From Galaxea fascicularis (taxonomy: Eukaryota; Cnidaria; Anthozoa; Scleractinia; Euphylliidae): a stretch of DNA of 64,000 nt. The stretch covers positions 23,971,567-24,035,566 of the forward strand of contig OX419340.1 in assembly GCA_948470475.1 (NCBI GenBank). Direction: 5' to 3'. This document shows positions 48,028-60,800 of this stretch, piece after piece. Each line of letters starts with the position of its first letter. Position 1 is the stretch's first letter. Below the pieces are notes generated by a model. That model did no database searches. It was not told where the DNA came from and saw only the letters and a list, made by a program, of their open reading frames with translations. The position numbers were made by a program, and so were the translations under genes.

Positions 48028-49440
48028 GTAAGTTGAAGTACTAAAGATGACGCATCGATTCTCTGTTACTCTGAGTTTCGCGCCTAAGCGCTCGTCAGAC
48101 AGAACTTTATGTGTATAGTATATATATATATTTTGAATGAAGAAGCTGGAAATCCAACTATGCAGTCACAAGTTAGTAGGATCCAAAGGATACACAACGC
48201 CTTGCTACTCAAATATTATGAAGTAGTTGAATGAAGAAAGTAACAACAGCGAACTACTAACTGATCCTTTTTGAATGAAAAAACAATTATATACCGTGAG
48301 TGGGAATCGAACCTGCGTCCCCCTGGTTACTAGTCGGGTGTGCTAACCATATATATATGGCCATCATATTCGCACATTATCTCCGAAACAGATTCCGAGA
48401 CCAGAAAATACTTTTTTTTAACTTCTATGGCATAAACACCCCTTCATTTAATTTTTAGAACACTTTCGCGCGAACTACCTGAGTTCAATAAATGTTGCCA
48501 ACATACATCATATTATATCTATTTCCGTAGTTGATGCTGTTCCTTGCGCATATTCAAGGGGAACCCATTGGTTTGTCTGTTGGAGGACTGTCCTTGATTA
48601 ACAAATCTTTCCTCCTCACAGTTAGTATGTTAAAATCGCATGACCATAAGTTCAATTTGTTTTGATAGTCACAAATGATTTTGAAAGTTCTCGAAATATT
48701 GTACTTGTAATCTAAGAATTTTTAAAATCTCTCTCACCTATAAATGCCATGAATTGTACGGGACTCAAGACATGCGAATTTTTATGTATAGTACATTCCA
48801 AAAATAAAATTACGATTCTTACGAGGAGGGGCAATTTATTATTTACAGTATATTTAAGAAAATCAAACCACAGAATTGCAAACTCAGTTTGTGTATCTTT
48901 TAGGTCGATTTTCAATCGACGAAAACATGTTAAAATTTGCATGTTTGGCTACGCTCTCTGCGCTCGTGGAAAGTTAAGATTAGTTTACCCCTCTCGACCA
49001 ATCACATTTGAGTAATTTTGTTGAATGTAACATAAGTTTGATTATTTGGTTGTGTTATCCTCAGAAAACTTGGGGTGCATTTTTTGGGAGGATTTTTCCT
49101 GCTCATTCCCATTCCGGTTTGGAATACAGCTTCTAAGGGGTTCATTACGGTCACCAGTTTTGATTCTAGTACTCCTTATTGGTTTTGGTTCACGTGCAAC
49201 GTCAAACGAAAACACTACTGCGGTACCTGGGTAGTACAGGAACGTTTTGTGATAGCTTTGTCTGAGTTAAAGTGCAGGTTAAAATTTGTATTGGTGTACA
49301 ATGGACAGTTGTTAGTGCGTATCATGAGATGGCTCATATTCATGCTCATATTCAGTGTTGTAAAATCGTGTTTTGTTTCTTTTCAGCTTGTTGGAATCAT
49401 CGTGTCATACTTTGCTGTGCTGATAACGTTACCAATCTGA
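45002..49440 (+). CDS. Gustatory-receptor-like seven-transmembrane protein, copy 1
   Basis: Four exons: 45002-46015, 47087-47155, 48531-48620, 49387-49440 (TGA). All junctions are phase 0, giving 408 residues. Hydrophobic segments lie at about 82-101, 111-137, 168-190, 208-237, 281-302, 318-340 and 374-408, so seven membrane passes. A basic loop after segment 4 (TLKRKAHVFTIAKLRQEYLK) precedes LANKVFSTLVFVIVALNIPL, a pattern seen in gustatory receptors. Exon 2 is a hydrophilic loop (ETLQKWHVSGQDISE). Exons 3 and 4 split segment 7 and end IIVSYFAVLITLPI, matching the C-terminal TY-hydrophobic-QF region of insect receptors in position. The short phase-0 3' exons are the hallmark of the insect GR/OR superfamily and its animal Grl relatives. 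In Nematostella a Grl gene acts in development, so taste should not be assumed. The ATG at 45002 is used because the upstream in-frame codons are GTG. Tandem partner at 57801. Confidence 0.75.
47255..47650. other. Block present only in Grl copy 1, intron 2
   Basis: The sequences of the two copies align on both sides of this segment, but copy 2 goes directly from ttacttcgtaca to gtcagctatc. About 400 bp were therefore inserted in copy 1 or lost from copy 2. No clear terminal repeats. Confidence 0.45.
47998..48026. repeat. (TA)n microsatellite
   Basis: About 14 TA units at the tail end of the SINE. Confidence 0.9.
47998..48357 (-). mobile_element. tRNA-derived SINE in Grl copy 1 intron 2
   Basis: Read on the minus strand: tRNA-like head with ggttagcacacccgactagt and a B box gcaggttcgattcccactc, then a body with gagcgcttaggcgcgaaact and an AT-dinucleotide tail (tatata..., 47998-48026). 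Grl copy 2 lacks it, so it inserted after the duplication. Confidence 0.7.
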
Positions 49441-51512
49441 AAGTCAAACTTGTGTTAAGAAGTTAGAGAGCTCTTTTCTCGCCTTACAAATATTCCTTTA
49501 ACCTTCGAATGCATAGAATATAAAAAAACTATTTGATCCATTGATCTGCTGATCGGGTTTAATCAGTTTCGATAAAGAAAAGTCTTGCTTAAAATTTGTT
49601 GTAAAAAGTAAAAGTAAAACGCTGGCTAAACGAGACAATGTTGCGGAAACGTTTCCACGTTAGGCACCCGAGGAAACATTGTTGCGGCTGAACAAAAAAT
49701 GTTTCTAAACTTACTGAACAAAACAATTTTTGTTGTCGCGAAAATGTTTCCTAAGTTTTCCTACGTGGCTAAACAGGGAAACATGGTGGAAACATGCGCG
49801 AGCTCAAATTGTTGCAGCAACGTTGTTGTCTCGTTTAGCCTGTGCTTAAAAGGGACTTGAGAGAAAAGGCCAACAAATCACACATGGGACTTTTGTGGCG
49901 GTTTAGGTTTGGTGTCCGTTTACAAAACGTTCGAAGAAGTTTTGGTCTCGCAAAGTTTTTCTAAAGTGCTTTTCCAATCGATTGCTAGTAGGTGTTCGAT
50001 CAAAGTAGGCACAATAAGTTTATTAGACTTGTAATTTTCTCGTCATTTTCCCCATCAAAAATCTCTGATACTAAAAATTGTCTTCCGGAGTTTGAGGAAC
50101 GCCCACGTGGTGTCTATAGTTGTAGCTATAGTTCGAACGCAATCAGTCCAGGGTGTTTGATTCAGGCTGAATCGAGTCATGCATCCAACGTTTTGGAAGG
50201 CATTCATAACCATTTAAAATGTTGAGACCAAGTTAATTGGAAGTAAATCAGAAAATGAAAGGTCACCAAATGATTTAGCAGTCTTTGTTTTGGGGGAAAA
50301 TGACACTGACAGGGTAAAAAGTTTTTTTTTTAGCTAGAATAAGACAGGATGAGGTCTTGATTAGAATTTATTGAAATATAACATTAAACCATCCTTATTA
50401 GCTAAGTGACAATCAGTTTTGTATGGTTTTGATAACGATCCAAAAGATTGCCAACAACAGAATTCGGAATGAATCTAAAATCAAACGGTAAGCGAAAATT
50501 TTTATTACGTTTTTAATATCTCCTTGTCCGGTAACACTAGCATACCAAGTTTCATCGGAAATCTATGGCGGGTTCTTTTACTAGGGAATCACCTTAAGAA
50601 CTTCCGAGAGAATCTTAAACAGAATATTGACTGCAGTTTGCAGCTTTCGAATTTCTTGCCTTGCGACCCCTATCTTCCTTTTTCTAAACATTATCTTCAT
50701 CCCGTGACTTGTGCCAAATAAATTCCCACCAACATTTCATGATACAAGTAACGTTTCAATATTGTTTCCAGGCTGATCTTGTTTAAAAACAATGGAATCT
50801 TGCTGGTTTGCTGGCATTTTATATCCCTAGATTGCAAAGGAATTCTCTTCAGTCGGAGTCATTTCCTCAAGAGCAAGAACTGATGATGTGAAGGGTTTTT
50901 TTTGAGGGGGTCACCGTGCTTGTTCTCATGCCACAATGCTGACAAACACGGTTATTTAGGTAACTTTTGGTAATCTCCGTGGGCAACACATAAGCTCGAT
51001 TATTTTCCAATGCAGCCTGTGATATCAAACAGAGTTTGACTTTCTTTGATTGTTCATTCATTTCTGTCCCACAAAAAATGTCTTCAAATACCCTGCATTT
51101 TTTTATCCTTTAAAAGAAACATAATTTGGACATGCGCTGCTGGGCCCGTTATGTCTCCCTCCGTAGTAGTTATTTCATTTGCCAAAAAAAGTGGCCATAG
51201 ATTTCTGCTGATATTTTTCTCAGTTATAAAGGGTATTGTTCTCATTGAAATTAGGAAATAAAAAGTGGGGGTCACTGTGCTCGTTTAAGAGAAAAGGAGC
51301 ATTTATTCCGTTATCGAGCTTAGTTTGAGGGAAAATCTCTTACGTTTTGTACGCGCACGCGCTCATGCAGTGCGCGCGCTAATGACGCGAAAATCGTGCG
51401 CAGTAGGGATGCGCAATGCAATACCAAGGAATCACCTTAAGAGGAGCTAAATCCTCCGTTCACCTCCTCCTCCCATTGTCCTGATTTTCATGCAGTTTGT
51501 TTTGTTTTTCAG
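49441..51512. other. Inter-Grl region, left part
   Basis: Contains one MITE (49624-49842). No exon with matching splice sites recognised; short ORFs look like noise. Confidence 0.4.
49624..49842. repeat. MITE with ggctaaacgagacaa ends
   Basis: ggctaaacgagacaatgttg at the left and caacgttgttgtctcgtttagcc at the right are inverted repeats. The interior repeats gaaacattgttgcgg/gaaacatg words. About 220 bp. Confidence 0.85.
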
Positions 51513-51625
51513 AGAAAAAGGTTCTTTCAACGAAGATGGCTATCAACTTGTTTTGGGATATACTATTCCCATAACAATTGTCATTTCTGTTCTTGGATCA
51601 CATTTTATAAACATGCATGTAGTCA
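51513..51625 (+). other. Possible orphan exon with one hydrophobic segment
   Basis: After a good acceptor (gttttgtttttcag) an open frame reads REKGSFNEDGYQLVLGYTIP, then ITIVISVLGSHFINM. It looks coding and membrane-like but no donor or neighbour exon could be established; it runs into a repeat. Could be a relic. Confidence 0.2.
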
Positions 51626-51720
51626 GTAAATACACAATTCAATTCAATTCTTTATTCACACTTTACAAAACATTTACACGAGATTTATTTAAAGTAGGAA
51701 GAAAAGAAAGTATTATTAGG
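51626..51720. repeat. Probable LINE 3' end, minus orientation
   Basis: acaattcaattcaattcttt followed by attcacactttacaaaaca resembles the reverse complement of a LINE 3' tail (AATTGAATTG repeats). No coding part seen. Confidence 0.35.
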
Positions 51721-52279
51721 TGATGAGAGAATAAGTGCATAGGTGCGCGGTGTCCCAAGGAGCAAAAGCTTTCTAGTTGAACACCGCCATGACAACATAA
51801 GCTCAAATTAAATGAGCTAAACTTAAAGGTTAATGACAGGAAGCATTCAAATTAACTCAGTCATCAGGCTAACGCCAATGTCAGATTTTATTAATCAAAG
51901 GATGACATTTCCATTCCGTTTCTTAAAGGCATGATATGGCAGACCACTTACCAGAGTTGGCAGATATTCTCACTCTAAAAAAATTGAGACTTGTTAATAG
52001 CAAATCATGTTTTGTGGCTATGCACGTTAGATACTGGGGCCAGGTCATCAGAGAAGATAACCGAAATGCTGTCTGTTCCATTCATAACATAATGTGTAAG
52101 GCAGCATATTCTGAACTTATCTATATTTTCTAATTTGAGAATGTTGACACACTATCAGTCAGATTTTGTTAACAATTAATATTTATCAAATACTTGGCAA
52201 CTTCAGCAGATACAGTGAGCTTGGCAACGCCAACCAAACTAGAAATTAAAAATAAATCCGCTCTCATTGTTTTAGGGAT

Positions 52280-52860
52280 GGACCACTTGTCTGGGATAGT
52301 TTGGCGCAATTCTAGCCAATAAGAGGTTACAAAACAGAGCTGCCCGCATTGTGACGGGTTTATCATATACAGTGCGATCTGACCAAATTCTTGAACGGCT
52401 GAGTTGGACGAGTTGGTCGTTAGCCAAGATGCGCAAGCAGCAAAACCCACTATGACATATAATCACGATATTGTTCATGGCGCTACCCTTCAGCACATGA
52501 TGAATGTGTTTACCGAGTAACTGGGACCCAAAATGTATCACCTTCGAAACTCTAAATTAAACGTCGAGATCCCAGTTGCCCGAACGTCTTTCATTTTATC
52601 CAAAAAACAGTTTCACTTTTACGGGGCATCCATTGGAAATGCATTTCCAGATCACATAAAACAATCGCTCTCTGTGAATGCGTTCAAGAAGCAAATTAAA
52701 AGTTTGCATCGACAACAACCGATTAAATTATGTAGTTTTAGTACACTTTAGTGCTGTTTATTTTAGAATACCACACGACTTTTAGGTAGAGCGAGATTTC
52801 CTGTGTAAAATCAATATGTAAAATTGATAACATTACCGTGTATAAATAAAATATCCTATT
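52280..52860 (+). pseudogene. LINE reverse transcriptase 3' end
   Basis: The plus strand reads LQNRAARIVTGLSYTVRSDQ and ILERLSW, then after stops and frame changes YHLRNSKLNVEIPVARTSF, FHFYGASIGNAFPDHIKQSL and NAFKKQIKSL. These are the successive closing motifs of L2/CR1-like LINE proteins, in order. Dead by several stops. A short A/T-rich tail with aataaaat follows. Confidence 0.65.
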
Positions 52861-53610
52861 CTACTATCATCCTCATTCTCGTCCCCGTCTTCGTGCCCAT
52901 CCTAATCCTCATCCTTAACCCCATCCTCAGCCTTCTGATCGTCATCGTCACCTTTATCATTATCATCGTGTATTGCTATTGCCATGAACTACGCGGCACA
53001 AAGTATTGTGGGGGTGATCCCAGTAACTTTTTTATTGTAAACGCTGTGCGAGTCCAGACAAACTGAGTAATGATATGCGAACCTTAGACTGTTACTTTTT
53101 ATAACAACTGATTGTAAGCTTCAAGTAAAAAACTCAGGGCCACTCAAACTCCAATGCAGTTGTTAGAAGAAGAAAATTAACGTTATGATCACAGCGTGGA
53201 CTGGTGGCTTTTTGGTGTCATGTACCAATGGATGGTTCATGCTTTGTTAAGTTACGGGTTGTAGTCAACAAAACTGAAATTCAACGAACAATGTACTGTT
53301 TTTAAGTATCATTACGCTGTTATAAAGATCTGGTACGCTACTATGAAGATTCCTTATCTGTTTTGGAATCCAGTGCTTTTAGGGTTTTTTTTTACCTCTT
53401 TGGAGAAGGCTTCACTTCAGTTTTTGGAGTTGCCAAGGTTGTCGATTGATCAAGGCTGTTAATATACTTGCTGGCTATGTTAATTAACATGCAAACGAAC
53501 AAGTTAACAGAAAAAAGGTTCGACGATCCTTCATTCTGTAGATTTTTTTTTGCGTTTTCGTTTCCCTGGCCTTCGATGGATTTCTCCACTGAAGCAATAC
53601 CTGCAAATCC

Positions 53611-53905
53611 TGAAGGAGGTAGGGTGGCAAGTGCTTTAGGGACCTTTAGGGGGCTGGATTCCACAGCGATCATTCCGGGTTCAAATCCCACTCTGGCCAC
53701 TTGCTGGTGTTGTTCTGGGTAAGTCCCTAGTTCAACTCCTCGGTCATCCTTGTAAATGGCCAACTGGTTTGCCTCCCGCCAGTTCGGATTCTTACCAAGT
53801 TATGGTTATTTGATTTCTATTATTTGTTTCATTGTCCCTGAAAAGCCCCAAATAGGAAGTGGTCAATTTTACTTAAAAGTATTTATTTATTTATTCATTA
53901 TTCTT
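53611..53905 (+). mobile_element. tRNA-derived SINE
   Basis: A box in gggtggcaagtgctttaggg, B box in ccgggttcaaatcccactc, a unique body, and a tail of ttat/tatt repeats at 53876-53905. Intergenic between the Grl genes. Confidence 0.7.
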
Positions 53906-54506
53906 AAACAGCTTTAATAAGAATAACGAAAGCTGTGTTCACTTTTTTTCAGACATCAGTGGCTTGGGAAGCCCTCCTGAAAGACGGGAAGACCGATGCG
54001 TTTTTGCACCGGTGAAAAATTTCGTCTGCGGCCTGTGATTGGTTATACGATATTTTTCACTCGTGACAAGAAACGTCCGACCAATCAGAATGAGCGTAGT
54101 TTGTTACGAATCATTTTTACTTGAAAGTTTATTTTGAAATAAATCTCAGAACGTATAATAAAATATTTTATTTCTTGTAGAGATCCATTGCGCTTATTTT
54201 GCGGGTCCTGGAGTTATATCTTGTTTATCTTTTTCAATGCTATGCCATTATTTCAGTTTCCATTTCTTCTTAAAAACGATGATGAAATCGAACAAGCGAT
54301 CCTGTTTTCTCAGGTTTTCTATCCTGATTATTTGTCCGCCCAAGCAGAGGATTGTCAGACTTAAGTAAGTAAACACTTTATTACAGCTATAAACTGAAGT
54401 ACACTCCCCGCAGCCTTCCTGATACCACGAAACAGAGTGAACAAAATAATTGTCAGGAAAACTAAATTTGGTTCAAGATACTCGCTCACTCATTCCAGAC
54501 AAGTAG

Positions 54507-54713
54507 GGCTCGAAATTGCGACCGATACGGTCGCCAATGCGACTACATTTTTTTCCTAGGCGGCTAAAAATTATGGTTCAGTCGGCCCTTTGGTGTTGAT
54601 ATTTATCTGAGAAAGTGAAGAAATTGAAGGCTTCGTTTTTGCATTTGGCGACTATTTTGTCTTTGTTGGTCGGCCTAAAGGCGACTTAATATTTTTATTA
54701 AATTTCGAACCCT
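54507..54713. repeat. MITE with agggctcgaaatt ends
   Basis: tagggctcgaaattgcgacc at the left mirrors ttaaatttcgaaccct at the right; the interior has paired ggtcgcc/ggcgac words. About 207 bp. Confidence 0.7.
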
Positions 54714-54789
54714 ATACTGGGATATCAAAGCAGGGTTTTAGTAAGCACAAACCTGGTAAACAAAACAAGAGAGTCATCTAGGGTACTAA

Positions 54790-54830
54790 AAACAAATCAA
54801 AACAAAACAAAACAAAACAAAACAAAAACA
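54790..54830. repeat. (AAAAC)n microsatellite
   Basis: About six aaaac units. Confidence 0.85.
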
Positions 54831-55136
54831 GACAAACAAGGAAGACCTCTTTCTATTTTTTTTCTTGTTAATTGCAAATCGTCGATTAAGAAACAAGATC
54901 ATAAAAGATCACACAGAGGATGTAGTTCACTTATTCAAGGACAACTTATACTAATGTTGTCTGATGTTGTTATGCGATAGCTACTGGAGAGGACACCTGG
55001 CCAACTCCGTCCCGGTTACAAGAAAGGATATTTCCCTGGTATGAGAGAACACTCCTTTTTTCAAACATTTAACTGGGTAGATGTTGAGAACCATATGATG
55101 GAGCTTCCTTTCACATTATCCCAGCTGGATCATGCG

Positions 55137-56900
55137 GTAATTCTTTGTTTCCTTTCATACATTTTTGTCTAAGGGTTTCCATAATCATGATCGTGAGAAT
55201 TCAGGCAAACCCAGTCTGTTACATCTGTACGCCGTACGTGCCACTAAATATTTTCTTGATTCGAGCAATGTCGTCAAGAGAAAATAGTGTCACGAATAAT
55301 AATTTTGAATGTCTGTCTGTCTAGCGTCTTTTATCATAATTTATCAAAGGATCATTACCTACCATAATATAAAGGAGAAATAACGTGCCACACGTTTGTA
55401 AAATAATAAATCAAGCGTCACGCTGCTATGTCCAATCATGCATCCCACAGCTAATTTTGGTTCCACCCACTTTGTCCAATACACTGACATAATGAGATTC
55501 ATGATAATTTGTGATAGAGGACACAAAGTGTCCCCTAACCCTAACTCGTAACTCAAACATAACAGTTTTGTCACACACGAAGAACGGGCAGTTTGTGACA
55601 CTTTTTGACACCCATTGTGAAGTATCATGAATCTCATGTCGGTGTATTGAACCTGTATGGAGGGTCTGACATCTAGAATCTTACCATAATTCGTATACAT
55701 AACGTGAGATCTGGTAAAGTTCGATACAAGGCCATTTCTGGTTGGTTACGAGAAGAAAGAGTGCCTCATTCTAATCTGGTCTGTGATTGGCTCTTCCCTT
55801 AAAAACTGAGCAAAAAATCCTGTACGTTTCGTGAGCGCACCTTTGTCAGGTACACATGTTTGTAAACTAGAACCGCTCAGTCGCAAATATCTTCCGTACA
55901 TTTCAGATTTCAGATTTGCGTAGTTTTATACCATTTTACAGTGATAGCTCTGGAGATCCTCAGGCCCCATATGCATTAATGTAAAATATATTCGATCAAA
56001 TTTGAAAAAACTTTCTGTCGCTTGGACGTTTGACAGACGTAAAATACAACTGAATATGCAAATGAAGGGTACAAAATAATATTCAAATTTGATCGCTTAT
56101 TTAACATTAAAATTAAAGTTCCTTACAGCTTGACGGCTCATTTCTAGTTAGTTTCCTAAACGGGTTTGGTCCTGAAGGCGAGATGACATCAAAATATGTT
56201 GTGAAAGTCGTAAAGGTCGCGATGTTTTAGAGCGATTCGAGCAATTTACAAACATCACTCAGCTAATCCATCTACGTATGTGTTGTACTGTAATTAACTT
56301 GATTTTCGAAATATGATTGTTTTTTGGTCCGAACAGATTTATACCGCTTGTAAAAGTTCTTCAATACAACTATCAAAGACGCAAACTGGTGAGACACCAC
56401 AATTACAATGGACTTGTTCTTAATACAGTTTCCATGTGCCAGATGGTCACAATAAAGGGAAAGAAGTAACTTGATAAATGAGCGATATACCGTAGCTAGT
56501 AGCGAAAAATGTAACAATCCTGCTTGTTCACTGCAATCGCTTCTAGTGCCTCTTTTTGTTCTGGCTTATGTTTCAAGTTTTAATCTTGTCCGTTGGACCT
56601 AAGAACGATACGAAGAGCACCCTCGAAATCCACGATTCGACGACAACTTAACCACAAACGTTATCACAATTTCCAGAAGATGGCCATTTCAGCACAGTAG
56701 AGAAAGGACGATGCCGGGTAGACCAGTATTCCAGCATTTTCTCAAATCGAACTTTACCAGATCTCCCTTCTGCCTGATCATGGGAGATCTGGGTATGAAA
56801 TTAATGTACAATTTCTCTATTTGATTCTGATCACATTAGGGAGCAGGGTCATTACATAACCGTTCGTGAGTCAAACACCTCTCCTTGCACATGTTAAAAA
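55137..56900. other. Inter-Grl region, right part
   Basis: Contains paired tgacac/tgtcactt words around 55480-55640 (ctgacataatgagattcatg mirrored by catgaatctcatgtcggtg), a fold-back of about 150 bp. No gene recognised. Confidence 0.45.
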
Positions 56901-57635
56901 AGAAATCAACACCCCGCTACCTTAATTAAGATTAAGTTCACTGATTTTAAAGGCAATCTTCAGCTAAGAGAATTACAAACCTGGCAAAAAATTACTGTTT
57001 ATGTCCCCACTTTTAATTAGATGTGATAGTTCCATAGAACAGCATTGTAATGCCTTAATACATTCCTCGTCCATAGCTAAAATTTCCATTTGGATCCTGA
57101 AAACTTCAATGCATGTCAGTTTGATGCGACAGAGTCAAGAATAGCCTCCTACTTTTCAAGGCGGGAGAGATTAATTAACACCCTGAAGAAATTACACATG
57201 TCATTGCAATATTTAATTAAAAGTTTTAAAGTGCAATAAGATGAGCTAGTATTGTTTTTCTTTCGTTCAGAGTCTTAGATGTTTCGTTTATAAAACAAGA
57301 TCTGTTGTATTTCGTCTTGGAAGCAGTATACCACATGTGTAAACCGGGAATTGATGTGAAAGTCTTTAATCCTGGCTTTCGTGCATTCACTGCCAGACCC
57401 TTCGGCAAACAGAGTGATCAAAATAATTTTATCTTTTTCGTCAGCTAGTAATTAAGTCGAAGTGAATGTTTGTCAAAGCAAAGTCATTTAAAACTAAAGA
57501 AAGGCCCGGTGAAAAGTTGAAGTTTGTCACTTTGTTTTGAAAACAATAAGTGGAGAAGAACCAGTAATGATAGGAGCATCGAATGGGAATCAAGCTAGGG
57601 CTGTTGTGATGCCATTACAATTCAAAAACAGGTGA

Positions 57636-57654
57636 ATTTGCATATGATAAAATG
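57636..57654 (+). promoter_or_regulatory. Conserved upstream octamer block, Grl copy 2
   Basis: The same 19-nt block atttgcatatgataaaatg as in copy 1, about 158 bp before the ATG. Confidence 0.4.
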
Positions 57655-57800
57655 GTATTATTGACTCTGTGGTCTTCGTAATCGGAACATCTTTTTCATG
57701 GAAGGTTTTACAGGGTACAATCTTTCCGGGAAAAAAAAGAAAAGTTTTTAATGCTCGATGTGATTTCTTCGTTGCTGTTAGCTAACTAGTGGTAAGCAAA

Positions 57801-60800
57801 ATGCCTCAAAGAGTGGTGCTAGTTATGGGAGCTGATCCTGGAGAAAGAAATGAAGTTGATGGTGACGATCCTACCGAACATTATGGAATAAACGAAGAGA
57901 TCACGAGGAAAGATCTCGCCGAAAAGATTTCGGAAATCTACGGCCCGATTTTAAGCTCGATGAAACTAGCGGGGGAACTCTTTGGCGAAACTACGTTTAC
58001 CGAAGACCCAATTCGAAGGGGGTTTTGTATTTCGCCCTACTACAGCGCTCTGATTGTGTTGGGTCAGTGGCTACTTGCTTTCATTGGAGTGACGAGTCAT
58101 TTTTATGAAGGTTACTCATCTTCGCCTTCTTTCTTCTTTTTATTGGTGACAACGATTTGGTATGTTCAGTGTGCGAGCTGTGCTACAATTTGCTTGTTAA
58201 TGCTGCCTCTGACATTTAACAGACAATCTAGACTCGCTCTGTTTCTTTCCAGTTTACTTAAAACAAGAAGTGATCTTGAAGGTCTCAGGCCAAAGGCACT
58301 GAAGGATTTAATGTTTGCGTGCGCAGTGTCGGTGTTCAATTCTGTGGTCGCTGTTTTATTTTCGATTTACTTTAACGGTATAGTGTCTGTTTTCAAACCA
58401 TGGGACCATCACTCGGCAATAAGGGTGATCGAAATCTTCTTTGCAATCTTGAATTCCTTTGTTTGGACTTTGCCCGTGCTACTGTTTTGCGTCACCTGCT
58501 TAGTCCTGGAAATGATGTTCGAAACATTGAAGAGGAAAGCTAACGACTTGACGATCGCGAAGTTACGACAAGAATACCTGAAATTGTGTGAGGTGGTTGA
58601 CCTGGCCAATAAGGTTTTCTCAACTCTGGTGTTCGTGATTGTCGCACTTAACATACCCCTCATTTGCATTAATATTTATCAGCTCATAAAGAGCGTGAGG
58701 AAAAAGTCCAGTGAAGAGGCTGACGTGATGTTTATTGTCAGTTATCTGTACTGGAGTGTTTGCTTATCGTGTTTGACTGCAGTGTTGTGTATATTTGGAG
58801 ATCGAGTGAATAAAAAGGTGGGTTTGTTTGGTAATTTTTTTTGTGATTTTTCCCAAGTTCTTATTGAATTTTATCGGTTCAACAGAATTTAAACAACTGA
58901 CACCAATTTACAAAGAAGATTTGAATGAAGTTCTAAAATAACATGAATAATATTTGAAATCATAGTGAACATGACTTACATAACATTTTAGACAAATAGA
59001 TCTTGTTAAAACTTTTGATGGTACAAGACCACATGTTTCTTACTCTAGAATTACATCTAAAATTTTAAAACGCGCCTAATTATGGATACGATATAAAAAT
59101 TTAGATCCTAATATCATGGGTGACATATTACTCCTTAATTTTGGCGCGAAATTTCAGAGTTAATTTATAATTTCACATGTGAAATTACAAAATTGCCATG
59201 GCAACGTTTTGTGTCAAGATGGCGCTCCAGGCTCAAAGATGCTATGGATGTGCTTACGAGCTCTTAAAGTTTTAACTTTGTACATTTTCGCTTGAATTTC
59301 ATCTAGCCCAGTTTGCTTTGGCGATATAATAAACTTTTAGCGACAATTTATACTTCAAAACGTGTTAAAACGAAGACAAATGCACACATGGTCGCGATCG
59401 GATTTTAGGCGCATCTTACACAGGTGCCGTTTTCAGTTCAATCATTTTGTGAACTTTAGCCAAAAGTATGCTTGAAACATTTCAATGCGTGGAGTTCTCG
59501 ATGCAATAATCAAGTCAGAAACCCACGATTGTGAGCGTAATTTGTCACTCATGATATTAAAAGGTAATCAAATGGTATACTCGTGAAATTAGGGAATAAT
59601 TTCACGCGCGTTTTGTCCAAATTCTAATTATTTCCCTCGCCTAAAGGCTCGGGAAATTATTAGAATTTGGACAAAATGCGCGTGAAATTATTCCCTAATT
59701 TCACTCGTCACCATTTGATTACACATACTAACAACATTAATTCCACGAGTCTCCCGTAGGCCATCGGTATAGGATGCAGAAAGGTCATAACGCATCGACG
59801 TCTGTTGAGAAAATGCCGAAATTTTTCAGAGTATGCAAAACAATTACATATGTTGTTTTGATTAGTGTGTTTTACTGCCTTCATTTTTTATCAGCTATTT
59901 CCCTTTAGGTTTACTCGGGGTTGTAGTTGAAGAGAAAGCACAGTCGCCATTTTTTGTGTCAATTTTATTTCTCAGTTGGTTCCGTCGATGGGTCGTATAT
60001 AATCTACAGGCAGTTGAATAGTTGCAAGGCACTTTCAATAGTTTGAATTTCTTGGAAAGAATATTAATAAGAGAGCTACTTTGCAAATCAAAAACGCAGC
60101 TCGGCTCATTTCCAAAAGAACTAATCGTCTTTGACAGCTTTTCCTTCCGCCATGAAAATTTAATACAGTTTACGCGTATAAAGTGTAATTTACCACGCAA
60201 ACTGTCCACGTGAATCCTGAAATAAAACAAGGGCATCAATGCTGAAAACTTTGAGTTCACGTTAATTGAGCGAAGTAAATAATTAAGGAACAGCTTGTTA
60301 TTCTTGAGAACACCTGTAATCCAGAGGGTGAATTTTATTCTTAAAATTTACTCAGTAAAAAGCCGATCAACAACAACAAGAATGTTTTTACTAGGTGTAA
60401 GGAGGAAAACATAACATTCCAAGAAGCGCGTTCAGACAGCAATAACTGTGACTAACTGTGAATAAACCCTCGCTTAACAGGCTCACAGTTTTTATGAAAC
60501 ACTACAGAAATGGCCCGTTTCTGGTCAGGACGTTAAAGAAACGTCGGAGGTGAGCAATCTCTTCCTTCTTAGTAAACATTGTTTACTGGTTTTATGAGCT
60601 TTTCATGATGTTCACGATAATTGTTTGTGTGTGTCCTTACTTCGTACAGTCAGCTATCTCTTTGAGCTGACTCTCTTAAATACACTGCAAGCCCACGTTT
60701 CTCTGTTGATACATGTAGATCACCATCTTCACCGATTCCCTACATGTAACGAAAAAACTTGAGAACAATTCACTTTTGGACGTTGAAAATACTTTAAGTT

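Larger units (their letters stand above)
54180..55136 (+). pseudogene. AGC-type protein kinase C-lobe fragment, two exons, broken
   Basis: The first piece (about 54180-54364, donor GTAAGT) reads PFLLKNDDEIEQAILFSQVF, then YPDYLSAQAED. The second (54981-55136, acceptor gcgatag, donor GTAATT, 52 codons) reads LLERTPGQLRPG, then MREHSFFQTFNWVDVE. This is the order of kinase subdomains X-XI and the start of the AGC tail, as in PKC/PKN (FF..xxW..LE). Between them the frame is lost: a 2-base deletion after AE turns the expected DIVRL into DCQT-stop. No ATP-binding lobe or DFG was found. I infer a decayed gene copy; a diverged active exon set is less likely. Confidence 0.4.

Noticed and set aside
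49046..49440. ORF covering the last Grl exon, starting MHFLGGFF
   Set aside because: Only the final 54 bp are coding; upstream part differs in frame between the copies, while the 90-bp exon at 48531 fits both phases and is conserved.
53392..53763. 123-residue minus-strand ORF
   Set aside because: Largely the reverse of a tRNA-derived SINE.
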